Assembly: GCF_000241465.1 (NCBI RefSeq)
Contig: NZ_JH584235.1
Coordinates: 2,376,527-2,440,526 of the forward strand
DNA: 64,000 nucleotides
Direction: 5' to 3'
From: Sphingomonas echinoides ATCC 14820
GTDB taxonomy: Bacteria > Pseudomonadota > Alphaproteobacteria > Sphingomonadales > Sphingomonadaceae
Positions 38,153 through 47,058 of this stretch are shown here, piece after piece; the stretch's first letter is position 1; each line of letters opens with the position of its first letter. Both the position numbers and the translations under genes were made by a program. Under the pieces are notes generated by a model that was given only the letters and a program-made list of their open reading frames with translations, made no database searches and was not told the DNA's origin.

Positions 38153-39676
38153 ATGACTGACTCCCCCTCTCCCGCCATGTCCAACAGCTCGGGCTGGCGG
38201 AATGACGAACGCGCGCGCGCAGCTGCCATCGCCGAATATGGGTTGGAAGGGCTGCGCGACGACGCCGCCCTGAAGCGGATCACCGATTTTGCAGCGGCAC
38301 TATGCGACGCCCCGATTGCCTTGGTCAGCATCGTCGAGGAGCACCGCCAGACGTTCCTGTCGCGAACGGGGGTCGAGGCGACCGAGACTCCGCGGGAAAC
38401 CTCGTTTTGCGCGCACGCGATGGTGCTCGACGATCTGCTCGAAGTGCCAGACGCGACGCGCGATCCGCGCTTTGCCGACAATGCGCTGGTTACCGGCCCG
38501 CTTGGAATTCGCTTTTACGCGGGCGTGCCGCTTGTCCGCGACGACGGGCTCCCGCTCGGCGCGCTGTGCGTGATCGATACGGCACCGCGCGCTGGCCTGA
38601 GCGATCTTCAGCGTCAGGGGCTACGCGTGCTTGCCGCCGACGTTCTGGCACGACTGAGCGACAACCGGAGCGCCGCGCAATCGCGCGCTGCGCTCGACGA
38701 TAGCGAAGGGCGCTTTCGCGTCCTCGCCGACACGATGCCGCAAATGGTCTGGTCAACCCGACCCGACGGTTTCCATGATTATTACAATGCCCGCTGGTAT
38801 GAATTTACCGGAATGCCGGTTGGCTCGACCGATGGTGCGGAATGGAACGGCATGTTTCACCCGGACGACCAGGATCGCGCCTGGGCGGTATGGCAAGAAT
38901 CGCTGGCAACCGGCGCGCCATATCAGATCGAATATCGCCTGCGCCGCGCCGACGGCCAATATCGCTGGACGCTCGGCCGCGCGCTGCCCATGTATGACGA
39001 GAGCGGCACGATCGTTCGCTGGTTCGGCACCTGCACCGACATCCATGAGCAAAAGGAAGCCAGCGAGCAGCGCGAAATCGTCGCGCACGAGCTGAGCCAC
39101 CGCATCAAGAATATCTTCGCGGTGATTTCGGGTTTGATCAACCTGTCCGCGCGCAGCAACCCCGGTTTTGGCCCGATCGCCAGCGACTTGCGCGAGCGTG
39201 TCACGGCGCTCGGCCGCGCGCATGATTTCGTGCGGCCGCACAGTGCGCAGTCGCGCCCGTCGGCGTCGCAGAACAGCCTGCATGGTCTGCTGAGCGAGCT
39301 GTTCCTGCCCTATCAGCCCGAAACGTCCCCTCGCATCTTTGTGCAGGGTGCCGATTTCGAAATTGATGACCGCTCGGCGACCCCGCTCGCGTTGCTGTTC
39401 CATGAACTCGCCACCAACGCGATGAAATATGGGGCCTTGTCGAGCGACGCTGGCGTGGTTGAGGTCGCGACCCGTCGCGATGGCGAACACGCGGTACTGG
39501 AATGGCAGGAGCGCGACGGCCCCGCCGTCACGGTTCCCACCAAGACCGGGTTCGGCTCGCAATTGATCGAACTGAGCGTCGTGCGCCAATTGGGCGGGAC
39601 GATCGACCAGCGTTGGGCACCGGATGGGCTCCGCGTGGCCATCACCATTCCCAATCCGGCGCTGCGCCGGAACTGA
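38153..39676 (+). CDS. GAF-PAS HWE-family histidine kinase
   Basis: 507-residue soluble sensor kinase. A GAF domain covers about residues 30-175 (SFCAHAMVLDDLLEVPDA, FYAGVPLVRDDGLPLGALCVID). A PAS domain covers about 185-305 (MPQMVWSTRPDGFHDYYNAR, WRWTLGRALP-like core). The kinase part has the HWE-type phosphoacceptor ELSHRIKNIFAVISGL (His316), FHELATNAMKYGALS and the WxE signature in VLEWQERDG. Such kinases often feed the alphaproteobacterial general stress response. The tail-to-tail single-domain regulator is its likely partner. Confidence 0.9.
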   Translation: MTDSPSPAMSNSSGWRNDERARAAAIAEYGLEGLRDDAALKRITDFAAALCDAPIALVSIVEEHRQTFLSRTGVEATETPRETSFCAHAMVLDDLLEVPDATRDPRFADNALVTGPLGIRFYAGVPLVRDDGLPLGALCVIDTAPRAGLSDLQRQGLRVLAADVLARLSDNRSAAQSRAALDDSEGRFRVLADTMPQMVWSTRPDGFHDYYNARWYEFTGMPVGSTDGAEWNGMFHPDDQDRAWAVWQESLATGAPYQIEYRLRRADGQYRWTLGRALPMYDESGTIVRWFGTCTDIHEQKEASEQREIVAHELSHRIKNIFAVISGLINLSARSNPGFGPIASDLRERVTALGRAHDFVRPHSAQSRPSASQNSLHGLLSELFLPYQPETSPRIFVQGADFEIDDRSATPLALLFHELATNAMKYGALSSDAGVVEVATRRDGEHAVLEWQERDGPAVTVPTKTGFGSQLIELSVVRQLGGTIDQRWAPDGLRVAITIPNPALRRN

Positions 39677-39679
39677 GCC

Positions 39680-40075
39680 TTAGCTGGTGAGCGGAACGAA
39701 GTCGCCGGCGGCGACGGTGTCGACCTCGGCCGAGGCGCTGGCGATCGCCGCCGCAGCCAGGATCGCCGCTTCGCTGAACGGCTTGCGGACATAGCCGAGC
39801 GCCCCGCTCGGATGCGCGATCTGGCCGGGATTGGCGGTAACGAACACGACCTTGACCCCATAATCTTTCGCCAGCGTGCGGGCCAGTTCGGGTCCGGTCG
39901 GGCCGTCGCGGAGATTGATATCCACCAGCGCGAAACTGCAGTCGCTGGCGGCGTCGAGCGCGCCGTCGCGGTCCGCCGCAATCGCCTTCACCGCATAACC
40001 GGCATCAACCAGAATGCGTTCGAGGTCGAGCGCTACAAAAATCTCGTCTTCGACAATCAGGGCGGTGGCGGGCAT
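39680..40075 (-). CDS. Single-domain response regulator
   Basis: 131 residues, just a receiver domain: acidic pocket VEDE near residue 10, phosphoacceptor Asp52 in FALVDINLRDG, FVTANPG with the switch threonine, and YVRKPFSE with the conserved lysine. It has no DNA-binding or enzyme domain, so it probably acts as a phosphate shuttle or sink. It lacks the PFxFATGY motif of the FAT GUY regulators (SdrG type). It lies 3 bases from the HWE kinase stop, in the opposite direction. Confidence 0.88.
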   Translation of the reverse strand: MPATALIVEDEIFVALDLERILVDAGYAVKAIAADRDGALDAASDCSFALVDINLRDGPTGPELARTLAKDYGVKVVFVTANPGQIAHPSGALGYVRKPFSEAAILAAAAIASASAEVDTVAAGDFVPLTS

Positions 40076-40114
40076 GGCGTTTTTTTCATTCGCATTGGGG
40101 GTTTGGGACTATCT

Positions 40115-40140
40115 AACCCGGTATCGGGGGTGATGGTTCC
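40115..40140 (-). promoter_or_regulatory. Possible sigma-EcfG promoter of the response regulator
   Basis: Reading leftward, GGAACC at 40140-40135 is followed 17 bases later by GGTT at 40118-40115. The general stress sigma factor consensus is GGAAC-N16/17-CGTT, so there is one mismatch in the -10. It lies about 40 bases before the ATG. Confidence 0.35.
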
Positions 40141-40150
40141 TTGATCTCGC

Positions 40151-40753
40151 TCAATCCTTTCGGACGACCCCACCCAATTTGAACACCGCATGTTCGGCCA
40201 GCAAGTTCGCCTGCACCGATCCGGTCTGCTGATCGCCGGACAGGAACCAGGCACCCTGCACCTCAATCCCGCGCGCCTTCACGAACGCGCGAAAATCCTC
40301 GATCGTGACGTGGTGGATGTTGGGGGTATCGAACCATTGCTCCGGCAGCAGCCGCGTCACCGGCATCCGCCCGCCCCACAATAGCGACATGCGCACGCGC
40401 CAGTGGGCGAAATTGGGAAAGGAGACGAACGCTTGCCGACCGACCCGCAGCAAATGATCGAGCACGACGTCGGGGCGGCGTGCGGTCTGCAAGGTCTGGC
40501 TTAGGATCGCGTAATCGAAGCTCGCATCGGGATAATCGGCGAGATCGATATCGGCATCACCCTGAATCACCGACAAGCCGCGCGACACCGCCGCCGCGAC
40601 ATTCGCCGAATCCAGCTCCAGTCCGCGCGCATCGACGCCCTTGCTATCGCGCAGCGCCGCCATCAGCGCGCCATCGCCGCAGCCAACGTCGAGAATGCGA
40701 CTGCCCGGCGCGACATGGTCGGCGATGATCGCAAGATCCGGACGCAATGTCAT
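40151..40753 (-). CDS. metW: Methionine biosynthesis protein MetW
   Basis: 200-residue SAM-methyltransferase-fold protein: ILDVGCGDGALMAALRD (SAM loop), FDYAILSQTLQTARRPDVVL and FVSFPNFAHWRVRMSLLWGG, typical of MetW. MetW partners MetX for homoserine acylation in many proteobacteria. Its start overlaps the GNAT stop by 4 bases. Third gene of the metX-GNAT-metW run. Confidence 0.93.
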   Translation of the reverse strand: MTLRPDLAIIADHVAPGSRILDVGCGDGALMAALRDSKGVDARGLELDSANVAAAVSRGLSVIQGDADIDLADYPDASFDYAILSQTLQTARRPDVVLDHLLRVGRQAFVSFPNFAHWRVRMSLLWGGRMPVTRLLPEQWFDTPNIHHVTIEDFRAFVKARGIEVQGAWFLSGDQQTGSVQANLLAEHAVFKLGGVVRKD

Positions 40754-41175
40754 GCGCGCAGGCTCGCGGCAAAGGTTGGATCGAACCGTTCCATATAGTT
40801 TTCCGGTCGGATCGGCGCGTTAAACCCAAGTGCTGCGTAAACGCCGTGCGCGTCGCGTGTGACCAGGGCGATGCGGCGGATGCCGTGATAGCGCGGATGA
40901 TCGACGAACCATTGCACCATGCGCCGCCCGAGCCCGGCACCGCGCGCCTCATCGTCGACCCACACGTCGGCGATCCAGGCGAAGGTCGCATAATCGGTGA
41001 TCGCTCGCGCATAGCCAAGCTGCACCCCATCCCGGTACGCACCGAGACAATGCGACCCGGCGATGGCGCGCTCGACCAGATCACGCGCGATACCCGGCGA
41101 CCAATAACTGGAGGCGAGCCAGCCATGCACGCGGGCCACGTCGAGCAACGCCGTGTCGTCTGACAGTTCGATCAT
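40750..41175 (-). CDS. GNAT acetyltransferase between metX and metW
   Basis: 141-residue GNAT fold: [40 protein letters not shown] (acetyl-CoA loop with the R-G-x-G-x-G-type pattern) and [20 protein letters not shown]. The substrate is unknown. It overlaps both metX and metW by 4 bases, so it is fully embedded in the methionine operon, where metX and metW are normally adjacent. It may modify a pathway metabolite or simply be a hitch-hiker. Confidence 0.85.
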   Translation of the reverse strand: MIELSDDTALLDVARVHGWLASSYWSPGIARDLVERAIAGSHCLGAYRDGVQLGYARAITDYATFAWIADVWVDDEARGAGLGRRMVQWFVDHPRYHGIRRIALVTRDAHGVYAALGFNAPIRPENYMERFDPTFAASLRA

Positions 41176-42305
41176 GCCCCCGCCCTCAAAAACCCGTCGA
41201 CCACGCGGTTCATCTCGGGTGCGTCGAGCAGAAAGGCGTCATGGCCGTACGGACTCGACAGTTCGACGAAGCTGACCGGCGCACCCGCTGCATTAAGCGC
41301 GTGCACGATCGCGCGCGAGGCCGGGGTCGGATAGAGCCAGTCGGTATCGAAACTGACCAGGCAAAAGCGCGCCTTGGTCGCGCGAAAAGCGTTGGCGAGA
41401 TGCCCGCCATGCTCGCTCGCCAGATCGAAATAATCGGTAGCGCGGGTGATATAGAGGTAGGAATTGGCGTCGAACCGGTCGACGAAGCTGATGCCCTGAT
41501 GCCGCAAATAGCTTTCGATCTGGAAATCGGCATCGAAACCAAAGCTGATCGCGCCATCGGGCCGATCGGGCCGCTGCTGCAAGCGCCGCCCGAACTTTTC
41601 GGTCAGGCCGGCCTCTGACAGATAGGTGATGTGCGCCGCCATGCGCGCCACGGCGAGCCCCGCCGCCGGCGGATCGCCCGTTTCATAATAGGCACCGCCG
41701 CGCCACTTCACATCGGCCATGATCGCTTGTCGGCCAACTTCGTGGAACGCGATGTTCTGCGCACTGTGCCGCGCCGTGGAGGCGATCACCACGGCGGCGC
41801 GCACGCGATCGGGGAAGGTGGCGGGCCAGCTCAGCGCCTGCATCCCGCCCATCGATCCGCCGATCACCGCCGCCAGCGTGGCAATGCCGAGATGATCCAG
41901 CAGGAGCGCCTGCGCGCGCACCATGTCGCGAATGGTGATGACCGGAAAGGCCATGCCCCAATGCGTGCCCGTTGCCGGGTTGATCGTGGCCGGGCCGGAT
42001 GACCCCATGCAACTGCCAATCACATTGGTGCAGATGACAAAATGCCGCGCCGGATCGACGGGCTTGCCCGGGCCCACCATGCGCGCCCACCAGCCGGGCT
42101 TGCCGGTCACCGGGTGCGGCGAGGCGACGTGCTGATCCCCGGTCAGCGCGTGGCAGATCAGCACCGCATTGCTGCGATCGGCGTTCAGCGTACCGTAGGT
42201 TTCGTAAGCGATCTCGACCGGCGACAGCAGCGCCCCGCCATCGAGCCTGAGCGGCCCGGGCAAACGTACATGGCGGGCAAGCCCGAAACGCGCATCTTCC
42301 GTCAT
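41172..42305 (-). CDS. metX: Homoserine O-acyltransferase MetX
   Basis: 377-residue alpha/beta hydrolase that acylates homoserine. Motifs: [43 protein letters not shown] (nucleophile Ser151), [20 protein letters not shown] and a late DWLYP plus GHDAFL with the catalytic histidine. Whether acetyl-CoA or succinyl-CoA is used cannot be told from family alone. First gene of the metX-GNAT-metW run. Confidence 0.93.
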   Translation of the reverse strand: MTEDARFGLARHVRLPGPLRLDGGALLSPVEIAYETYGTLNADRSNAVLICHALTGDQHVASPHPVTGKPGWWARMVGPGKPVDPARHFVICTNVIGSCMGSSGPATINPATGTHWGMAFPVITIRDMVRAQALLLDHLGIATLAAVIGGSMGGMQALSWPATFPDRVRAAVVIASTARHSAQNIAFHEVGRQAIMADVKWRGGAYYETGDPPAAGLAVARMAAHITYLSEAGLTEKFGRRLQQRPDRPDGAISFGFDADFQIESYLRHQGISFVDRFDANSYLYITRATDYFDLASEHGGHLANAFRATKARFCLVSFDTDWLYPTPASRAIVHALNAAGAPVSFVELSSPYGHDAFLLDAPEMNRVVDGFLRAGA

Positions 42306-42332
42306 TGCGCGCTGGTTAGGATCATGCGGCGA

Positions 42333-43904
42333 TCAACTCAAGCGTCGCGCATGCGCCCGGCTCGCGATGATGGTTGAGGCGGCGAGGCGTCCGGTCTGGG
42401 CGCTGCCATTCATATAGCCAGGATATGCGTCGGAGAGATGTTCGCCCGCGAAGAGAACGGGGCCGGCACCCACGGGCGGCTTCACAATGCCATTGACCTC
42501 GGTCCAGATCAGCCGCCCGAAGCGCGTCAATTGGCCCGGCCGGAAATTGACATAGGCCCCCATCGCCATCGGATCGCGGTGCCAGTTGGTGCGGCGCACG
42601 AATGGCCCCGTCGCGGCCAGCATCCCGGGCACGCCGGGTTCTGCCTGGACGGCATATTTGGCGGTCAGCGATAACGGCTCGGGTCGGTCGGCCGCCGCCA
42701 CTTGCGCACCGCCCAAAAACCACGTCCACATATCACCCGACGCGCCGCCGCCGCGCACGCTGCCGTCCCAGCCGCTTGCCACGCCCGCGCGCGCATTGGT
42801 TTGCCAGATGTCGCCACCGCGCCCGACCACCGCATCCCACGGGCGTGCCGTCATCCCGACCTGGACCTTCATGTTCATCCCCAACCCCACCTCGGCAATG
42901 AAGCGCGTCCACAAGGGCGGCAACGGCACGCGAAAATCGATGTTGCGCGTGATCGAGGCTGGGGTCGTCACGATCACGTTGGCGGCATCAACGGTCTTGC
43001 CATCGGCAAACACCAAGCGAACCCCCGCCCCGAACGGATCGATCCGGGTGACGCGGCGGTTGAGCTGAATGCGGGCCGACAGACGCGCCGCCATCGCATC
43101 GATCAACGCGCCGCTGCCGCCGGAGATCAGATAGCGCTCGTCGCTGCGGCCAAGAACGTCGATCCGCCGCCCTTTGACCGTCGGCAAGTTGAACACCAGT
43201 TCGATCGCCGACGCGTCATCCGGTTCCACCCCATATTCGGTGCGCGCGGTCGCCTCGATCAGGCGGCGGACCCACGGTTCGGGCATCAGATCGGCATGCC
43301 GGTCGAGATAATCGGTAAAGCTCAGCGCATCGAGCTCGGGCCCGACCCGCGCATAATCCTGGTCCATCCGCACCGAATCGGCGTCGATTTGCCCGGCAAT
43401 CCCGCGCAAGGCCGCCGCCAGCTTGCTCTCCGGCACTTCCTTGCCGTCGGCCAGGATCATCGTGCGGTGCGGCGTGGCCTTGCGATCGATCAGCGCCAGA
43501 CCGAATTCGCGGGTGAGCGCATGCATATCGGCATGGTCTGTATTGACCAGCTGCGCGCCTGCTTCGAACGTCGGCTTGCCCGGCTCGCGTGCGGTATAGA
43601 CGCGCCCGCCCAGCCGCGCGCGCGCTTCATACAGACGCGCGTCGATCCCGGCGCAGGTGAGGTGCCACAAAGCGGTCAACCCGGCGATGCCTCCACCGAT
43701 GATCGCCACCGGCCCGGCGCTGGGGGTCGCTGCCATGGCCGGGCGCGGCAACGCACTCGCCGCCCCCGCCGCCGCGAGCGCCGCTAAAACCGCGCGCCGC
43801 GTCTCGCCTGTTTCCCCCGCAACCGGTGCCGTAAGATGGGCGTCGGTAAGATTGGCCTGTCGTGCCATCGCCATCGCGCGCCAGACCGTTTCACTTCCCC
43901 GCAT
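42333..43904 (-). CDS. Flavin amine oxidase, probably Tat-exported
   Basis: 523 residues. After a leader of about 30 residues comes a twin-arginine signal (ETRRAVLAALAAAGAASALP), then the FAD fold: VAIIGGGIAGLTALWHLTCA, GARLGGRV-like YEARARLGGRVYT, YLISGGSGALIDAM, VIVTTPASITRNIDF and the C-terminal VLFAGEHLSDAYPGYMNGS. It would oxidise amines or related compounds in the periplasm; the substrate is unknown. ATG 43904 has GGGGAGA 6 bases upstream and was preferred over longer starts. Divergent from tyrA. Confidence 0.88.
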   Translation of the reverse strand: MRGSETVWRAMAMARQANLTDAHLTAPVAGETGETRRAVLAALAAAGAASALPRPAMAATPSAGPVAIIGGGIAGLTALWHLTCAGIDARLYEARARLGGRVYTAREPGKPTFEAGAQLVNTDHADMHALTREFGLALIDRKATPHRTMILADGKEVPESKLAAALRGIAGQIDADSVRMDQDYARVGPELDALSFTDYLDRHADLMPEPWVRRLIEATARTEYGVEPDDASAIELVFNLPTVKGRRIDVLGRSDERYLISGGSGALIDAMAARLSARIQLNRRVTRIDPFGAGVRLVFADGKTVDAANVIVTTPASITRNIDFRVPLPPLWTRFIAEVGLGMNMKVQVGMTARPWDAVVGRGGDIWQTNARAGVASGWDGSVRGGGASGDMWTWFLGGAQVAAADRPEPLSLTAKYAVQAEPGVPGMLAATGPFVRRTNWHRDPMAMGAYVNFRPGQLTRFGRLIWTEVNGIVKPPVGAGPVLFAGEHLSDAYPGYMNGSAQTGRLAASTIIASRAHARRLS

Positions 43905-43977
43905 TCCTATCTCCCCACGCGGCCTCCTAGCAGGCCAGGCGGACAACGCCAGCTTGCCATTGGAATGAGCATCCGCC

Positions 43978-44898
43978 ATGCGCGACGCCATGCTGCCCTT
44001 TGCCCGCATCACGATCATCGGTATCGGTCTTATCGGCTCCTCGATCGCCCGCGCGGCGCGCGCCGCGATGCCGACCGTCCGGCTGACCGGCTATGATGCC
44101 GACCCTGAGGTTCGGGCTATCGCCGATCAGCTCCAGCTGTTCGACGATGTCGCCGATAGCAGCGGTGCGGCGGTGATCGACGCCGACCTCGTCATCCTGT
44201 GCGTTCCGGTTGGCGCGATGGGGGCAGCCGCCGCTGATTTCGCCGCCGATCTGCCCGCCGACGCCGTGGTCAGCGATGTCGGCAGTTGTAAAGCCGAAGT
44301 GCTGCGCGCGCTGAGCGAAGCGCTGCCCGGGGCCACGATCATTCCCGCGCACCCCGTTGCGGGGACCGAGCGCAGCGGGCCCGAAGCAGGCTTTGCGACG
44401 CTGTTCCACAAACGCTGGTGCATTCTCACCCCGCCCGAGCATGCCGATCCGCTCGCCATCGCGCGCGTTGCCGAATTCTGGCGCAGATTGGGCGCGGAAA
44501 TCGAGACGATGGCCCCCGACCATCATGACCGCGTGCTCGCCATTACCAGCCATTTGCCCCATCTGATTGCCTATACCATCGTCGGCACGGCGTCCGACAT
44601 GGAGGAAGTTACCCAATCTGAAGTCATCAAATATTCGGCCGGTGGCTTTCGCGACTTTACCCGCATCGCCGCGTCCGACCCGACGATGTGGCGCGACGTG
44701 TTCCTGTCCAATCGCGAGGCGGTGCTCGACATGCTGCAGCGCTTCTCGGAGGATCTGACCGCGCTGCAACGCGCGATCCGTTGGGGCAAAGGCGACGAAC
44801 TGTTCGATTTGTTCACCAAGACACGCGCGGTGCGGCGCGGCATTATCGAACAGGGGCAAGACGATCCGGCTCCGGACTTCGGACGCGCGCACGACTAG
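43978..44898 (+). CDS. tyrA: Prephenate/arogenate dehydrogenase
   Basis: 306-residue NAD(P)-dependent enzyme of tyrosine synthesis: ITIIGIGLIGSSIARAARA (dinucleotide fold), VILCVPVGAMG, VSDVGSCKAEVL, IPAHPVAGTERSGPEAG with the catalytic histidine, and HDRVLAITSHLPHLIAY. There is no fused chorismate mutase and no ACT domain. Substrate preference (prephenate or arogenate) is unknown. A second in-frame ATG four codons in is possible. Confidence 0.92.
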   Translation: MRDAMLPFARITIIGIGLIGSSIARAARAAMPTVRLTGYDADPEVRAIADQLQLFDDVADSSGAAVIDADLVILCVPVGAMGAAAADFAADLPADAVVSDVGSCKAEVLRALSEALPGATIIPAHPVAGTERSGPEAGFATLFHKRWCILTPPEHADPLAIARVAEFWRRLGAEIETMAPDHHDRVLAITSHLPHLIAYTIVGTASDMEEVTQSEVIKYSAGGFRDFTRIAASDPTMWRDVFLSNREAVLDMLQRFSEDLTALQRAIRWGKGDELFDLFTKTRAVRRGIIEQGQDDPAPDFGRAHD

Positions 44899-44912
44899 AA
44901 GCGCCTGCGGTG

Positions 44913-45635
44913 CTAGGTTTGCGGCGTATCCAAGGCGTTGATCGCCGCATGGACGCGCCGTTCGATCTCGGCGCGCGGCAGACCCGGCGGAATCGGGTCG
45001 CCAAAGCGGAACGTTACGACCCCCGGCACTTTGGCCCCGTGTTTCGGCCAGACCAGCCCGCTGTTGATCGCCACCGGCACCACCGGGATTTTGAGCATCT
45101 GGTACAGCCCGGCGAACCCCGCGCGCAGCGGCGGCTGTTCGCCGGGCGCAACGCGCGTCCCTTCAGGGAAAATCAGGATCGAGCGGTGCTCGGCCAGCGC
45201 GGCGCGCGCCTCGCGCAACATGCGCCGCAACGCGCCCGCCGATGCCTCGCGGTCCACCACGATCACGCCGTAGCGCCGCGCCGCCCAGCCCCATACCGGG
45301 ATGTCGGTCAATTCCTGCTTCATCACGATCGCGGGGTTGCGCAGCATCCGCCCGAGTTCGAGCGTTTCGTACATCGCCTGGTGCTTGGCGGCATAGAGCA
45401 CGGGCACGCCCCCGATATGGCCCGGCCCGGTCGTATCCCCAAAGCGAGCGCCTTCGATATTCTGGTGAATGCCAAGGATCGTGCGCGTCGCCCAGCCATG
45501 GAAGCGCGTCCAGAAATGCGTATGCACCACCATCGCGCGCCAGCCGAACAGCGCCGAGATCGGCGAGGTCAGCACGATCGGCACCGAGCCCCCGTAAAAC
45601 ACCAGCAGGAACAGCCAATTGCGCACAGCGATCAC
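44913..45635 (-). CDS. plsC: 1-acylglycerol-3-phosphate acyltransferase (PlsC)
   Basis: 240-residue membrane acyltransferase that makes phosphatidic acid from lysophosphatidic acid. The acyltransferase blocks are AKHQAMYETLEL (motif 1), VDREASAGALRRML, ILIFPEGTRVAPGEQ (motif 3) and VVPVAINSGLVWP. Motif 1 has H-x4-E instead of the classical H-x4-D, a notable variant at the catalytic dyad. GTG start overlapping the ydcF stop (GTGA). Last gene of the coupled ftsE-ftsX-ydcF-plsC operon. Confidence 0.88.
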   Translation of the reverse strand: MIAVRNWLFLLVFYGGSVPIVLTSPISALFGWRAMVVHTHFWTRFHGWATRTILGIHQNIEGARFGDTTGPGHIGGVPVLYAAKHQAMYETLELGRMLRNPAIVMKQELTDIPVWGWAARRYGVIVVDREASAGALRRMLREARAALAEHRSILIFPEGTRVAPGEQPPLRAGFAGLYQMLKIPVVPVAINSGLVWPKHGAKVPGVVTFRFGDPIPPGLPRAEIERRVHAAINALDTPQT

Positions 45636-46168
45636 GTGACGGCCCCGATCAGCAAGGCGGCCTTGCGCAGGATGAGTTTGTTATATTCGCCGATCAGCAC
45701 GGCATAACGCGGGCTGCTCGGTACGCCATCGCCGAACACGGTGGCGTCGCCATCCAGCGCATTGACCAATTCGAGCCGCGCCCGCGCCAGATGCCAATCA
45801 GAGGTCACCAGCCGCACCGTCTTGTAACCATGCGTGCGCACCCAGTCCGCCGTCTCGTCGGCATTGGAGCGGGTGTCGACGGCTTCATGGCCCAAATCAA
45901 CGCAGCAGGCGAACAAAGCCGGGCTGACGCGATATTCATGCGCCAGTTCGGCGGGGCGGACTTCGGGCGCGACGCCGCTGATCAACATGCGTTTGGCCAT
46001 ATGCCCTTGCAGCAGCGCAAGACCGCGATCGATCCGCCCGGCCGAGCCCGTCAGCACGACGATCGCGTCGGTGCGCGGACCAGCGAGCGGCACCGGCATC
46101 GTCGCCAGAAACACCGCAAACCCCAGCATCCAGAGCAAGGCGAGCACCCCGAGAACCCGCGCGATCAC
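45632..46168 (-). CDS. ydcF: YdcF / DUF218 family membrane protein
   Basis: 178 residues: one N-terminal helix (VLGVLALLWMLGFAVFLATM), then a DUF218 domain, DAIVVLTGSAGRIDRGLAL, KRMLISGVAPEV, DTRSNADETADWVRTHGYK and VRLVTSDWHLARARLE. Relatives include SanA and ElyC, which influence envelope integrity and lipid carriers. The GTG at 46168 overlaps the ftsX stop (GTGA) and gives the expected N-terminus. The context with ftsEX and plsC supports an envelope role. Confidence 0.85.
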   Translation of the reverse strand: MIARVLGVLALLWMLGFAVFLATMPVPLAGPRTDAIVVLTGSAGRIDRGLALLQGHMAKRMLISGVAPEVRPAELAHEYRVSPALFACCVDLGHEAVDTRSNADETADWVRTHGYKTVRLVTSDWHLARARLELVNALDGDATVFGDGVPSSPRYAVLIGEYNKLILRKAALLIGAVT

Positions 46169-47058
46169 AGATAGCGTCCAAGCGCGCCAAGCACCGCCTG
46201 CCGTGCCGCCAGCGTCGCCAGCACCGCGAACGCGAACGGCAACGCGCCCAGCAACACCCAATCGCGGGTGCCAAGCGAAAGCCCCCCCAAAAGGTCCGAG
46301 CCCAATGTCGTCAATTGCCAGCCGACCAGCAGCACCACGCCGACCGCCCCGATCGTGCCAAGCACACCGCCAATCAGCGTATCCAGCGCAATCCGGCGCT
46401 GAAACAGCCGCGCGACCTGCACATCGGTCGAGCCCAGCATGTGCAGGACCTCAATCGTGTCGCGGTGCGTTTCCAGCCCCGCGCGCGCCGCCAGGATGAC
46501 CACCGCCGCGGTCGCCGCCGCCATCAACAACACCAGGCCCGCCGCGAGCAGCGTGACCATCCCCATGAAGCTGCGCACCGGCGACATCCAGCTTTCATGC
46601 CGGTCGATCCGCGCCGAGGGGGCAACCGCGCGCACGCCGTCGCGCACGCGCGCCACCGCCGCATCGCTGGCGGCGCGGAGATCGACATCGATCATCGCCG
46701 GAATCGGCAAATCGGGATCGGCCTCATCCGCCCCCAGCCACGGGCGCAGCAGCGTCGTCAGCTTGGCGCGATCGACCTCGACCGCACGGGTTACCACCGG
46801 ATCGGTGCGCAGCACCGCTAGCGCGCGCTGCGTCTGGTCGAGGCGCTTGCTTTCCACCGCCTCGACAATCTGCACCGTCAACCGCCCGGCCAATTGCCGG
46901 TCGAGCAACGCCGCCGCGCCCAGCGTACCCAGCCCCAGCGCCGCCGCCAGCACTGTTAAAAACAGCATGATCGCCATGATCCACGTCATCGCCCGCGTGC
47001 CGCGACTTTCGTCGAGCAAGCGCCGGTCCGCCGCCGTTGCAATCACCTTCACGCTCAT
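46165..47058 (-). CDS. ftsX: Cell division ABC permease FtsX
   Basis: 297 residues with four membrane helices: one near residues 25-48 and three between about 165 and 290, separated by the large periplasmic loop that activates murein hydrolases. Diagnostic parts are MTWIMAIMLFLTVLAAALGL, HRDTIEVLHMLGSTDVQVAR and LFQRRIALDTLIGG. With FtsE it controls wall cleavage at the septum. ATGA overlap with ftsE. Confidence 0.92.
   Translation of the reverse strand: MSVKVIATAADRRLLDESRGTRAMTWIMAIMLFLTVLAAALGLGTLGAAALLDRQLAGRLTVQIVEAVESKRLDQTQRALAVLRTDPVVTRAVEVDRAKLTTLLRPWLGADEADPDLPIPAMIDVDLRAASDAAVARVRDGVRAVAPSARIDRHESWMSPVRSFMGMVTLLAAGLVLLMAAATAAVVILAARAGLETHRDTIEVLHMLGSTDVQVARLFQRRIALDTLIGGVLGTIGAVGVVLLVGWQLTTLGSDLLGGLSLGTRDWVLLGALPFAFAVLATLAARQAVLGALGRYL

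Noticed and set aside
36102-38153. 683-codon minus-strand frame over feoB and ssb
   Set aside because: Low-complexity Arg/Ala/His composition antisense to two clear genes.
42306-42332. SAM or SAH riboswitch before metX
   Set aside because: Only 27 bases separate metX from the next gene, too little for a known riboswitch.
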